From assembly GCA_016218915.1 (NCBI GenBank), contig JACRCQ010000007.1, positions 124,001 to 188,000 on the forward strand: a DNA stretch of 64,000 bases, read 5' to 3'. The notes beneath the pieces are model-generated. The model did no database searches. It was given only the letters and a program-made list of their open reading frames with translations, and was not told where the DNA came from. This stretch comes from Deltaproteobacteria bacterium. Lineage in GTDB: Bacteria > Myxococcota_A > Polyangia > Polyangiales > Polyangiaceae. Of the stretch, positions 28,224-37,876 are shown in pieces (positions within the stretch are counted from its first letter, which is position 1; every line of letters begins with the position of its first letter). A program made the position numbers and the translations under genes.

Positions 28224-29051
28224 TCAAACGCGGTCGCCCTCTCCGGGCTGGGACACCGCGCTCGTCAGGTGTTGGCGAACGCGTCCAAGTGCCCGTTGAA
28301 AGCGCTTGCGCGCGGCGTCGTGGGACAGCCCCAAGCGCTCTCCCGCTTCCCTCTGCGTCTCCTCGAGGACGAGCACGGCGACGAGCAGCTCGGCGTCGTC
28401 GCCCACGATGGGCTCGAGGCACGCGTGAAGCGCCTTGACGTCCTGATCGAAGCCCAGCCCCGGAAGCAACCCAAGGACAGACTCCATCCGCGGCGCTGTC
28501 CAATGATCCACCGGGACTTTGCCAATCTCGGCGTCCTGGATGAACTCGTCGAATGCGAGCGGGTTGGCTTTGCTCTCGCGAATCCGAGCGGCTTCGGACC
28601 AGACCTTCCGGCGCCGATCCATTACGTCTCGCTCGGTGCTTCGCACCAGAGTGGCGGCCACGCGTGACACGGTCTCGAAACGGAGCCGCTCGACAAGCGA
28701 CGTGAACGCATCCGCTATCTCAGAGACCAGCTCCGCGGGTCTGGAAGCGAAGTGCTTGATGCGGCGGCGGTACGCGGCGTCGAGCCCAGGCCAAAGCCCC
28801 AACCAGAGCAGTGCGCTCGCCAGCTTCTGCTCCTGACGTCGCTGCACCATGGTGACAAGCGTGGAGAGGATGCGATCTTTCTCGTCGAGGTCGCCGCCTT
28901 TGCTTGTGAGGAACGAGACGAGCACCCCCGGCTCTGCAAAAGCGCGGAGCGTTTCGTGCATCGCCTTCGCCCTCGTGAACGCCTGATCTGCCTGCAACGT
29001 ACGAATCGAACAACCCAGACTCTCGTGGAGAGCCTCCCAGCTCGCGCGCAT
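28224..29051 (-). CDS. Sigma70/ECF-like factor (copy 2)
   Basis: 275 aa. A close paralogue of the 16409 gene along its whole length: both begin MRA-WEALH-SL, share KHFASRP-ELVSEIAD and the region 4 stretch EETQREAGERLGLSHDAARK. The C-terminus is about nine residues longer. Transcribed leftward at the head of the replication operon, it is well placed to turn that operon on, while copy 1 faces the regulatory genes. Region 2-like and region 4-like segments are present. Confidence 0.7.
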   Translation of the reverse strand: MRASWEALHESLGCSIRTLQADQAFTRAKAMHETLRAFAEPGVLVSFLTSKGGDLDEKDRILSTLVTMVQRRQEQKLASALLWLGLWPGLDAAYRRRIKHFASRPAELVSEIADAFTSLVERLRFETVSRVAATLVRSTERDVMDRRRKVWSEAARIRESKANPLAFDEFIQDAEIGKVPVDHWTAPRMESVLGLLPGLGFDQDVKALHACLEPIVGDDAELLVAVLVLEETQREAGERLGLSHDAARKRFQRALGRVRQHLTSAVSQPGEGDRV

Positions 29052-29091
29052 GACGCGCCGCCTTCCCGGCTGGCGTCAGCGCGCTCTTTGG
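28232..29091 (-). repeat. Inverted gene-length repeat, right copy
   Basis: Inverted counterpart of 16369-17200, covering the sigma-like gene and its leader. The flanking Com-like genes keep the same order but have diverged more. Confidence 0.75.
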
Positions 29092-29145
29092 AAGCCGAAT
29101 CAGGGCGTCTTGCGCTCGGTTACGATGTGCGAGAGCGACGCCCGG

Positions 29146-29376
29146 CTAAGCGGCGGTCGGCCTCGAAAGAGGAACGGACGTCGCAGGAGCGGATCGCATC
29201 GACGACGTCACGACGTTGAGCGTGCGACAGCGGTAGCAGGTGACGGAGACAGTGAAGTCGGTGCCGGTCACCGTCGTCTGCATGTCGCCGCGTCGGATGG
29301 CGAGGCCGTCGCTGTCATGCTTCGCCAGCAGGGCGCGGCACTTCTTGCAGCGGAAGTCGATGGGCGTGCGGTGCAT
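29146..29376 (-). CDS. Com-like zinc-ribbon protein (copy 2)
   Basis: 76 aa, ATG 29376 with GAGGAG upstream. FRCKKCRALLAKHDSDGLAI then VTCYRCRTLNVV: two CxxC pairs in the Mu Com arrangement. It lies 94 bases upstream of sigma-like copy 2, repeating the order seen at 16.1-17.2 kb. Likely a small RNA- or DNA-binding regulator, by analogy with Mu Com. Confidence 0.7.
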   Translation of the reverse strand: MHRTPIDFRCKKCRALLAKHDSDGLAIRRGDMQTTVTGTDFTVSVTCYRCRTLNVVTSSMRSAPATSVPLSRPTAA

Positions 29377-29436
29377 CTGTGATCTCCTCGGGCCCGCGAC
29401 TTTCGCGAGCGTCGAGAGGAGCTTGCGGTGGGGGGT

Positions 29437-29492
29437 GATGGGGGAATCCAGGGTGGGGATCGGCTCGGACTCCGGGATCCCTCTCCCCCATC
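29437..29492. repeat. Inverted repeat in divergent intergenic region
   Basis: GATGGGGGA (29437-29445) pairs with TCCCCCATC (29484-29492), nine perfect bases with a 38-base loop that has its own weaker pairing. It lies between divergent genes 29376(-) and 29527(+); a two-way operator or attenuator is possible. Confidence 0.45.
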
Positions 29493-29526
29493 CCCCGTGT
29501 GGTATTGGAGACGGACGGCCACGCGA

Positions 29527-30171
29527 GTGCAGATCGGCGACCGCATGTTCGCGAGCAAGAAGGACGCAATCGCGGCGATCCGCGAGGTGCTCTACCGCTA
29601 TCCGATCGGGGCTACGCTCCGCGGCGAGGACGAGCGCTTCATCTGCGACCTGCTCGCTATGCATCCCGAGGCGCAGGACAAGATCGGGTGCGGGGTCGCA
29701 TCGCTTCAGGTCGAGAAGAACGGGCCCACTCGAGGATTCTGGCTCACCCGGAGGAATGGAAAGCGCACCGACTTCAGCTTCCCTTCCTGTCTCACCCCGG
29801 TAACGCCTGAAAGAGACGCGTTGAACGGGCTCCGCACCGCGATTCGGCCTCAGATTCTCGCGTATCGCGACGAGGCCTTTGCAGGGCGGGACACCGTGCC
29901 CTGCGCGGCGACAGGTGCTCCTGTCACGCGCTCGAGCCACCACGTCGACCACGTGCCTGGCTTCGCGGAGCTCGTCGTGCTGTTCTTGCAGGAACGCGGC
30001 TGCGCGCTGGGGTCCCTCGCGGTCGAGCCCACCAGGGATGGCGACACCGAGACCCGGCTCGCCGATGCCGAGGTGCTCGAAGCTTGGCGCGAGTTCCATC
30101 GCCAGCATGCGTCGCTGCGCATCGTGTCGGTGGTCGCGAACCTGTCGCTGCTGCGCAAACTCACGAAGTGA
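29527..30171 (+). CDS. DUF3223/DCL-family protein with HNH-like C-terminus
   Basis: 214 aa from GTG 29527 (ATG 29545 is the alternative; neither has a strong ribosome site). Residues ~7-110 match the DUF3223/DCL pattern: FASKKDAIAAIREVLYRYP, then EDERFICDLLAMHPEA, and GFWLTRRNGKRTDFSFPSC. The C-terminal ~100 residues start with CAATGAPVTRSSHHVDHVPG, like an HNH-type Cys/His site. It may be a DNA-binding or nicking protein; it lies next to the candidate origin. Domain call good, activity inferred. Confidence 0.7.
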   Translation: MQIGDRMFASKKDAIAAIREVLYRYPIGATLRGEDERFICDLLAMHPEAQDKIGCGVASLQVEKNGPTRGFWLTRRNGKRTDFSFPSCLTPVTPERDALNGLRTAIRPQILAYRDEAFAGRDTVPCAATGAPVTRSSHHVDHVPGFAELVVLFLQERGCALGSLAVEPTRDGDTETRLADAEVLEAWREFHRQHASLRIVSVVANLSLLRKLTK

Positions 30172-30220
30172 AGAGCGGGCCCTCCGCACCTCCCGTTGAA
30201 CTCACAGAGCAAATCGCGGA

Positions 30221-30551
30221 GTGGACAGCCTTCTTTCATCCCGCCTTGGACAATGTGGACAGGGTGGGCCTGGCCTGGGACAGCTCCGCGTCCACACTTT
30301 TCCCCGCCATTTCAAGGCCATATGTCATAGATATGATTGTGGACAGAGAATATTAAGCAGGTCTATTTAGGAGCAAGATTCGATTTTCTCTTCGGACGAG
30401 TCGGAACGTGGGAAGGAAAATAAAATGCTCTACGCGCGGCTGATGCATGGCGTAGGACGCTGTCCCGTGTCCACAATCCGGCTAACCTCTTGATGCTGCT
30501 ACACAAACAGTGATTCCTCGGAGGCTGGTGGTCAGGCCCGACCTGTCCACA
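30221..30551. other. Candidate replication origin with DnaA-box-like repeats
   Basis: The 30172-30617 gap holds no gene and is clearly richer in A/T than its surroundings around 30300-30440. The 9-mer CTGTCCACA or its complement occurs at 30254-30262, 30338-30346 and 30543-30551, with one-base variants at 30220-30228, 30288-30296 and 30467-30475. This is close to the high-GC bacterial DnaA box TTGTCCACA. The left boxes mostly point one way and the right ones the other. A 12-bp palindrome TCATA-GA-TATGA lies at 30325-30336. Replication genes run away to the left and packaging genes to the right. Confidence 0.6.
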
Positions 30552-30595
30552 GCGTCCTGCGATGTTTGGTCTCGTGACTGTCCCATCCGCTGATC

Positions 30596-30617
30596 GCACC
30601 AACGCGTTTGTTGGTGC
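30596..30617 (+). promoter_or_regulatory. Stem-loop directly before a start codon
   Basis: GCACCAAC (30596-30603), loop GCGTTT, GTTGGTGC (30610-30617); the ATG follows at 30618. No Shine-Dalgarno is free, so the hairpin may control translation, or the DNA palindrome may be an operator. Confidence 0.55.
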
Positions 30618-31133
30618 ATGAACGACATCAACAGGGTTCCGATCGCCTTCCCGTCCGCCGATGAACGCACGGAGCTCGTGCTCGAGTTCCAGCGCGCTGC
30701 CGCGAAGCTCGTCCGAGCAGGGCTCCTCTCCCAAAGCTCCTCAACCCGGTTCGTCCTGCGCGTGAACCAGGGCCGGCGAAAAGCAGAGGAGTCTCGCCAC
30801 CGCCTTGCTCAGCTCATTGTCGATGTGCTCGTGGCGGTTGAAGACGGCACGCTCACGGACGGCGTGCACGTTCGCCGCTCGGAGACCGGGATGCTCGCCG
30901 TCCGCGCCGAGTCTGTCGCTCGAGCGCTGTTCCGAGCAGGTCGCAGCCAACTCACGGCCCGCGCAACCCACGACCTCCTGCGTTTCGGCCATGCGTTCTT
31001 TCCCCTTGTTGTCGTGTCGACCTCCGAGCGCGTCTGCTTCGGTTCAGTAGAGGACCGCTTCCGCACGTTCGTTCTGGATCTCGCAAAGGCCCAGGAGTTC
31101 GTCGGCATCAAGCCCGCTGTCCCATCTCGCTGA
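30618..31133 (+). CDS. Hypothetical protein, first rightward gene after the origin
   Basis: 171 aa. Mostly helical; the C-terminal part (VRAESVARALFRAGRSQLTA, then RVCFGSVEDRFRTFVLDLAK) has an alternating pattern reminiscent of the primase-helicase C-terminus, which also ends in ERVCFGG and a short beta strand. It may contain a small winged-helix domain. Starts immediately after an 8-bp-arm hairpin. Position suggests an early or replication-control gene; family unknown. Confidence 0.65.
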   Translation: MNDINRVPIAFPSADERTELVLEFQRAAAKLVRAGLLSQSSSTRFVLRVNQGRRKAEESRHRLAQLIVDVLVAVEDGTLTDGVHVRRSETGMLAVRAESVARALFRAGRSQLTARATHDLLRFGHAFFPLVVVSTSERVCFGSVEDRFRTFVLDLAKAQEFVGIKPAVPSR

Positions 31134-31188
31134 GCGCCTCCGCGTTTCTCCCTTCGTTAGCGCCGAGAGGCGCCCGCGAGGAACCAGG

Positions 31189-31806
31189 ATGGCGCTCAAG
31201 GATCTCATCAAGCCAACGCCGACGGCCGCATCGGATCGCCCAATCGGGATCACTTGCGAGAGGTACGTGCGAGGCGAGGGCAAACGGTGCGCCCATTACG
31301 TCTCGAATGGGGCGTGCTCGCTCCCCGACGAGTTCATGTGTGTGGAATGGCTCAAGGCGAACGAGCCAGGCCTCCATCCCGCCGAGCCGAGCGCACCCCC
31401 AGTCGTTGCTGCAGTTCCCCCTGTTGCGTCCGCCGTGGTTCGCGACCTGTTCGGCAACCCGGTACCCCATGTCGAAGCTCCCGCCCCGAAGCCCAACGCC
31501 GCGGTGTCAGTGCCAGTGCCCGTGGCGGCGATCCCGCAGCCAACCCCGATCGATATCAGCCGCCTCCGTGGCTTCACCACCGAGGACATCGATTCGTTCA
31601 AGGCCCTCGGCGTCGAGGTGTGCCTGCAGTCCGACAGCTTCGGTGAGCTGTGGCTCGTGCCCGCCTACACGGGCCAGCCCCGTCGAGAGTTCACGCCCGA
31701 GCACCTCGCGACCGTACTGCACGCCCTGAGCGTGTTCCCCGGCTCCCGCGTCATCGCCTTCCACCCGCCCATCAAGCCCGGCCCAGCCCGGCAGGAGAAT
31801 CCATGA
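31189..31806 (+). CDS. Hypothetical protein with Cys-containing N-terminus
   Basis: 205 aa; GAGGAA precedes ATG 31189. Residues ~20-55 contain four cysteines ([29 protein letters not shown]), perhaps a zinc or Fe-S site. An Ala/Pro-rich linker follows (~62-115), then a compact domain ([20 protein letters not shown] ... [10 protein letters not shown]). Overlaps the nuclease gene by four bases (ATGA), so it probably works with it in DNA processing. Confidence 0.65.
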   Translation: MALKDLIKPTPTAASDRPIGITCERYVRGEGKRCAHYVSNGACSLPDEFMCVEWLKANEPGLHPAEPSAPPVVAAVPPVASAVVRDLFGNPVPHVEAPAPKPNAAVSVPVPVAAIPQPTPIDISRLRGFTTEDIDSFKALGVEVCLQSDSFGELWLVPAYTGQPRREFTPEHLATVLHALSVFPGSRVIAFHPPIKPGPARQENP

Positions 31807-32978
31807 CCACGCTTCGCAATGCCCACTTGAGCTACTCGCGTCTGACCCGTTTCGAGCAATGCCCGCTCTCGTACAAGCTTCACTACCTCGACAAGCGGCA
31901 AGCCGAGCCAGGCATCCCGCTTCGGTTCGGAAAGGTAATCCACGCGGTCCTCGAGCACCTCATCCGCGAGGTGGTTGTGGACGAGCGCACTGGCCCGCTG
32001 TCGGAAGACCGAGCGATCGAGCTCTATCGCGAAGCATGGACCGCCGACGCCCTTTCCGGGGTGCAAGTGTTCGAGGAGGGACTGCACATCCTGCGCGACT
32101 TCGTGCGGGAGGAAGGCGCTGTCGACCACCGCGACGTGCTCGCGGTCGAGCAGGAGTTCCATCTCCCGGTCGGACCATTCACCGTCCTCGGCTTCATTGA
32201 CCGCGTGAACTGGGTCGACGACGAGACGGTGGAGGTCATCGATTACAAGACCAACCGCCAGATCTTCACGCGAGACGAGGTTGAGACCAGCCTGCAACTG
32301 AGCCTCTACCACGTAGCGGCGCAGCGTCTCTGGCCTTGGGCGAAGAACGTGAAGCTGACGTTTCGGATGCTCCGCCACGGGATTCGGCAGGAGACAACGC
32401 GCACGCCGGAGCAGCTGGCGGACGCTCTCGCGTATGTCGAGACGCTCGGCGCTCAGACCGAAACCGCCAGCGAGTTTCCGGCGAGGCTCAACGCCAATTG
32501 CGTTTACTGCGACCATCGCGCGCATTGCCCCGCGTACGCGGAGGCGCTGCAGGGCAGACCGCGCCTGATCTGCGAGGACATCCGCGACCTCGAGGCCGTT
32601 GCGAAGGAACGTGAGCAGGTCGCGCGCCTCGCAAAAGTCCTCTACGCCCGCAAGGAAGAACTCGAGGGGATTCTCAAAGCGCAGCTTCGCGACCGCGACG
32701 AGCTCGTCCTCGGCGGCGTGCGCTACCGGATGTTCACCATCACAAGCCACGAGTACCCCGTGGACGCCACCCTCGCCGTACTCGCCGACGCGACCGGACT
32801 GTCTCGCGACGAGCTGCTCGGCAAAGTAGCTGTTGTCGAGAAGAAATCGCTCGACGCGCTGCTCAAGGACCTCGGCAAGCGCCTTGACAAGCCCCGCGTT
32901 TCGCTGCTCAAGGCCGAGCTCGAAGCCAAGGCCGAGAAGCGCCACAGCCCCCGGTTCTGGGCGAAGGAGGCGGGTTGA
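31803..32978 (+). CDS. RecB/Cas4-like PD-(D/E)XK nuclease
   Basis: 391 aa from ATG 31803. Nuclease motifs in order: [28 protein letters not shown] (motif with His), VLGFIDRVN (catalytic Asp), EVIDYKTN (D-x-K) and QLSLYHVAA. Cysteine 20 or so plus [10 protein letters not shown] form the split four-Cys Fe-S site of Cas4/AddB nucleases. The C-terminal ~120 residues are helical. Phages use such exonucleases to make 3' tails for recombination, so it could work with the element RecA. It shares 4-base overlaps with both neighbours. Confidence 0.9.
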   Translation: MTTLRNAHLSYSRLTRFEQCPLSYKLHYLDKRQAEPGIPLRFGKVIHAVLEHLIREVVVDERTGPLSEDRAIELYREAWTADALSGVQVFEEGLHILRDFVREEGAVDHRDVLAVEQEFHLPVGPFTVLGFIDRVNWVDDETVEVIDYKTNRQIFTRDEVETSLQLSLYHVAAQRLWPWAKNVKLTFRMLRHGIRQETTRTPEQLADALAYVETLGAQTETASEFPARLNANCVYCDHRAHCPAYAEALQGRPRLICEDIRDLEAVAKEREQVARLAKVLYARKEELEGILKAQLRDRDELVLGGVRYRMFTITSHEYPVDATLAVLADATGLSRDELLGKVAVVEKKSLDALLKDLGKRLDKPRVSLLKAELEAKAEKRHSPRFWAKEAG

Positions 32979-33211
32979 TGTCTCGCGCCTCCGCTTCCGA
33001 GCTCGCCGATCGCATCGCCGTGCTCGCCGACGACGAGCGCTCGATCCTCGAAGTACTCCTGGAACGCATGGGGCAAGGTCGCCAGCGCTACGGCGTGTGG
33101 AATGTCGACGATGGGCGCGAGTACCCTGCCGAGACCCTCGACGAGGTGATCGACGCCCTCCACTACTGCGCCGCCGCCTTGGTGCGACTGCGTCGGAGGG
33201 CGGGGCAGTGA
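32978..33211 (+). CDS. Small hypothetical protein
   Basis: 77 aa from ATG 32978, overlapping the nuclease stop; its own stop overlaps the next GTG. Helical: SASELADRIAVLADDERSIL, EVLLERMGQGRQRYGVW, then TLDEVIDALHYCAAALVRLR. The pattern with DGR and an E/D-rich helix resembles small phage proteins of the MazG-like/nucleotide-binding kind, but too weakly to assign. Cotranslated with the nuclease and sigma-like genes. Confidence 0.6.
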   Translation: MSRASASELADRIAVLADDERSILEVLLERMGQGRQRYGVWNVDDGREYPAETLDEVIDALHYCAAALVRLRRRAGQ

Positions 33212-33978
33212 GCGACCATTTCCGCACGCTCGCTAAGCTGCTGCGCCAGGAGGTGCAAGGGCCGGTGTACGCGCGGCTCTACTGCGATGCTCGTCCGCGG
33301 CACCCGGTACTCGCCGGCTACGTCGACCTCCCCTCGCTCCTGGCCGCGCTGGCGAAGCAGTCCGACGACGACTATTCCGAGCGCGACGCGATCACCCTGG
33401 CGTTGCTCCGCGAACGTGCGGCTGCCCACGAGTCGCAATGGTCCGCGGTGCTGGCCGTGGTCTACTTGCCAATGCTGCTCCGGCTGCGTCGCCAGCTCGT
33501 GTGCGCCGAGCTCCCCAAGGACGACCTCGACCAGCTCGTGCTCGAGGCGTTCCTCGTGGCGATTGCCTCCTACCGCCCCGAGTCCTGGCGAGGTCGCACG
33601 CCGATCCGTCTGACCCATCTTACCCGCAGGCGCGTGTTCAAATCCCTGCGACGAGAGCTCACGGACCGTCGTTGGCGAGAGGGGCAGCGCGACCTGGCCC
33701 AGGCCAGCCCTGGGCAGGTTCCTGCGGGTTCCGCCTCGAGTCCGCCCGTCAGCTTCCAGGTCGAGGCCGTGCTCGCCGCTCTCGCGGATCACGTGTCGGA
33801 GGAAGGGGCGTTCCTGGTTCGGGAAACCGAGCTTGGTTCCGAGACGCTCTACTCGATTGTCTCGCGCATGAACCTCGAAAGCGACGAGGAGCGCGAGCGC
33901 CTCTACCAGCGACTGAAGCGTGTGCGCTCGAGGGCGAAGAAGCGACTCCGGGACGTGATCTCCGCGTCCCCGCCGTGA
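33208..33978 (+). CDS. Sigma70/ECF-like factor (third, divergent)
   Basis: 256 aa from GTG 33208 (GTGA overlap). Residues ~78-150 (YLPMLLRLRRQLVCAELPKD, DLDQLVLEAFLVAIASYRPE, THLTRRRVFKSLRRE) fit sigma region 2. The C-terminal ~70 residues (LYSIVSRMNLESDEERERLY ... VRSRAKKRLRD) fit region 4. It is not a close copy of the other two. It lies immediately upstream of the resolvase/terminase genes, as a late-gene activator would. Confidence 0.65.
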   Translation: MSDHFRTLAKLLRQEVQGPVYARLYCDARPRHPVLAGYVDLPSLLAALAKQSDDDYSERDAITLALLRERAAAHESQWSAVLAVVYLPMLLRLRRQLVCAELPKDDLDQLVLEAFLVAIASYRPESWRGRTPIRLTHLTRRRVFKSLRRELTDRRWREGQRDLAQASPGQVPAGSASSPPVSFQVEAVLAALADHVSEEGAFLVRETELGSETLYSIVSRMNLESDEERERLYQRLKRVRSRAKKRLRDVISASPP

Positions 33979-34012
33979 GCCGCCGCTGCTCTGCCACCCC
34001 GGAGGAAGTGCG

Positions 34013-34354
34013 ATGCCTGGAAGAAGCTCACGCCGCAAGGGACACGATTTTGAGCGGGAGATGGTCCACCGCTTCGCCGAAGTCTTCGGCAAGGACCGCG
34101 TGCACCGCGGGATGCAGTTCCGAGATGGCGCCGAGTGCGCAGACGTCGTCGCGCCGGCTCTCCACCTCGAGTGCAAGCGTGGCGCACGCACCAATCCACG
34201 AGCGGCTCTTGCCCAGGCGACCGAGGACTCGCTCGGCAAGGGGCTCTGGCCCGTCGCGGTGTGCAAGGACGACAAGCAGCAGGCCTTCATCGCGATGCAC
34301 CTCGAAGACTTCCTCGACCTGCTGCGCGAGTGGTGGGCAGCGAGGAGTCGCTGA
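34013..34354 (+). CDS. Holliday-junction-resolvase-like PD-(D/E)XK nuclease
   Basis: 113 aa; GGAGGAAG upstream. KGHDFEREMVHRFAEVFG supplies the N-terminal Glu, ECADVVAPALHLECKRG the central D...E-x-K, and TNPRAALAQATEDS the following helix, the order seen in Hjc-type and related phage resolvases. It is expected to trim branched DNA before packaging, matching its place just upstream of the terminase genes. TGATG overlap with the next gene. Confidence 0.8.
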   Translation: MPGRSSRRKGHDFEREMVHRFAEVFGKDRVHRGMQFRDGAECADVVAPALHLECKRGARTNPRAALAQATEDSLGKGLWPVAVCKDDKQQAFIAMHLEDFLDLLREWWAARSR

Positions 34355-35448
34355 TGTTCGGTGAGCGCGGTCGCGGCGGCAGGCCCCGCAAGGGCGAGGG
34401 GCCGCGCGTGCCCTACGAGGACCTCGATCGGATCCTCGTGTTCGGCGAGGTGGTGCCCTGCGAGGACGGCAACGGCACGACCGTGTACTACCCGAGCTAC
34501 CGCGAGCTCGCCGAGCGCTACGGAGTCTCGAATAGCGTGATTGCCGAGTACGCGAAGTCTCACAACGTGCAGCGGCGTCGCAAGGAAGCGCAGGCGCGCA
34601 TCCAGGTGAAGGCCGAACAGAAGCTCGTCGAGATGCGGGCCAAGGCGATCGCCGTCTCGAAGGACGACGAGCTTCGGATCATCGACACCTACCTGATCGG
34701 CTTCGAGACTGCGCTCGCCGAGAATCGTGTGCGTTTCGACAACGCCGCCGACTTCAACACGATGGTGCGGCTCAAGGAGTTCGTGCTCGGGAACGCCGAT
34801 TCGCGGCAGGAGATCCACGCCGCACTCTCCCTCGAAACGCTGCAGGCGCGGCACCGGCAGATGATGCACACGCTCGATGCGTCGTCGGAGGAGCGCGGTG
34901 AGGTGGAGAACGCGCTACCCGAGAAAGGGGACACCGAAAAAACGCTTCCGGAGCCCCCCGCGCCCGCGATCGAGGACGCCGTCGGGGAACCGCCCGCTCG
35001 GTTTGCCGGTCGGTTCCGCGATTCCGACCAGGCCGCGACCGTGCTCGGTTCCGGGCGCCAGGCGGGCCCACGAGGCGACGAGTCGTCGAGGGCGACCATC
35101 GTCCCGCCGGAGCCCAGGGGAGCGCACGTGGGGCCGAATTCGGCGCAGCGTTGCGCGAATCGCGGGGCCAACGGCGGGGGGGCCGGTCCCGGTGCGCCCG
35201 GCGATGAGGCCTCGCGAGGTGTGGCTCCGCGTGACTGCCTCGAGACTGTGCGAGTCTCCTCGAGCTCACCGTCATCGGGCCGTCATTTGAATCCTGCGGG
35301 AATCGCGCAGACTCGCGCCACTGCTGAGCAGACTGCCTGGGCCGAGGAAGAACACGGGCCGCCCACGGTGCCCGACTTCGGGCCCGAGGACGCGCTGGCC
35401 GACACGCTTCCGCCGCCGCCGCGCGATGCGGAGGGCGAATGCGAATAG
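34354..35448 (+). CDS. Probable small terminase subunit
   Basis: 364 aa from ATG 34354. Residues ~1-75: GRGGRPRKG then YPSYRELAERYGVSNSVIAEYAKSHN, a DNA-binding helix-turn-helix. Residues ~75-170 are helical (oligomerisation). The last ~190 residues are Pro/Gly/Ser-rich, low complexity and probably disordered, which is long for this family. It precedes the large terminase, from which it is separated by the reversed tyrosine recombinase. Role inferred from HTH plus position. Confidence 0.6.
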   Translation: MFGERGRGGRPRKGEGPRVPYEDLDRILVFGEVVPCEDGNGTTVYYPSYRELAERYGVSNSVIAEYAKSHNVQRRRKEAQARIQVKAEQKLVEMRAKAIAVSKDDELRIIDTYLIGFETALAENRVRFDNAADFNTMVRLKEFVLGNADSRQEIHAALSLETLQARHRQMMHTLDASSEERGEVENALPEKGDTEKTLPEPPAPAIEDAVGEPPARFAGRFRDSDQAATVLGSGRQAGPRGDESSRATIVPPEPRGAHVGPNSAQRCANRGANGGGAGPGAPGDEASRGVAPRDCLETVRVSSSSPSSGRHLNPAGIAQTRATAEQTAWAEEEHGPPTVPDFGPEDALADTLPPPPRDAEGECE

Positions 35449-35469
35449 CCGCTTTTGCACCAAAGCGGC
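35448..35469 (+). terminator. Stem-loop at the end of the small terminase gene
   Basis: GCCGCTTT, loop TGCACC, AAAGCGGC; starts at the last base of the stop codon. No T-run follows, so termination would be weak; it may instead protect the mRNA end. Confidence 0.4.
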
Positions 35470-35695
35470 CATTCGAGGTCCGAGGCCCCGCAGAATGCGC
35501 GCGCATCATGCTGCCTTCGCGGCGCATTTGCGCGGCATCGAACCGCCGCTTTCCGCGGCCGGCGCCGCCTCGACGGGGCAGGATGCCGGCCCTTGCCTAC
35601 AAGGTACAGCGGGGTGGGGGGTGGTCAGATTTTCGGCGCCAACGGAGCCCTGCCCTGGGTGTCTGGTGCCGATCTCGACAGGGGCTGGTTCTGGA

Positions 35696-35738
35696 AACCG
35701 ACCGCTGCTCGTGGCTGGTCGGTTCGGCCCGGTCGGTT
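35696..35738. other. Candidate recombinase-binding repeats (possible attP)
   Basis: AACCGACC (35696-35703) and its complement GGTCGGTT at 35717-35724 and again at 35731-35738. The rest of the gap 35470-35765 shows no gene. The repeats lie just past the 3' end of the tyrosine recombinase gene, a usual place for attP arm or core sites. Confidence 0.4.
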
Positions 35739-35765
35739 GCATTGTGCAAGTGGGGCCGAAAGCGC

Positions 35766-36383
35766 TCAGCAGGGGAGCTCTTGGACCGAGCGGACCAACT
35801 CCTCGTCGGTCGGGTGGGTGTAGATCCCGGTCGTCGTGATCGAGCAGTGCCGCGCGAAGCGCTGCGTGAGCCGGATGTCGCGCGTGCGCCGGTAGAGATT
35901 CGAGCACGCACTATGCCTCAGCGAATGAAAGCTGAAGTGGCGCTCGAAGCCGGCGCGCTTCTGCCAGACCGCGAACGCATGGCGCAGCTGGCGCGTCGAC
36001 AGGCGGCGATGCTTGCGACTGATGAACAGCGGATCGGCGGGCGCGATGCCCTGCCCATCCGCGCGCTTCTGCTTCAGCAGCTTTTCGAGCTTCGCGCGGA
36101 GCGTGTCCGACAAGACGATTTCTTGTGGCGCGGGGTCTTCGGTGGCGCGCTTGAAGACCCGCAGCACGACGTGGCGCCGGGCGCTGCCGTCGCCGTCGAA
36201 CACGTCGCCGATGTCGAGAGCGAGGATCTCGTGCTCGCGCAGGCCAGTGCCCAAGGCGAGACCGAAGATCACGTGGTCGCGCCAGCCGGCGGCGTGCTGG
36301 CCGGTGGTGCGCAGGAGCAGCGCGACCTCGCGTTCGGTGAGAGTGCGTGGGGGGCGGGCGATGGACTCGGCGTAGTTGCTCAT
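35766..36383 (-). CDS. Minimal tyrosine recombinase
   Basis: 205 aa from ATG 36383 (a longer frame opens at 36431). Catalytic set: R in [10 protein letters not shown] in the beta-hairpin segment near [10 protein letters not shown]-x-x-R in [13 protein letters not shown] in RHCSITTTG and Y in [10 protein letters not shown]. The N-terminal core-binding (SAM-like) domain is almost absent, so it is roughly two thirds the usual length. It sits in reverse between the small and large terminase genes. It may be the element integrase, a resolvase of multimers, or an invertase; catalytic residues look intact. Confidence 0.85.
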   Translation of the reverse strand: MSNYAESIARPPRTLTEREVALLLRTTGQHAAGWRDHVIFGLALGTGLREHEILALDIGDVFDGDGSARRHVVLRVFKRATEDPAPQEIVLSDTLRAKLEKLLKQKRADGQGIAPADPLFISRKHRRLSTRQLRHAFAVWQKRAGFERHFSFHSLRHSACSNLYRRTRDIRLTQRFARHCSITTTGIYTHPTDEELVRSVQELPC

Positions 36384-36430
36384 GCGTCGATACAGGCTTC
36401 TTCCGGCGGCTTCAGCAAGGGAAAGCGGCA

Positions 36431-37870
<1,440 letters not shown>

Positions 37871-37876
37871 CTGACG

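Noticed and set aside
31665..34869. Leftward open frames of 520 and 568 codons
   Set aside because: Antisense to the Cas4-like nuclease, sigma-like, resolvase and small terminase genes; no ribosome sites or motifs.
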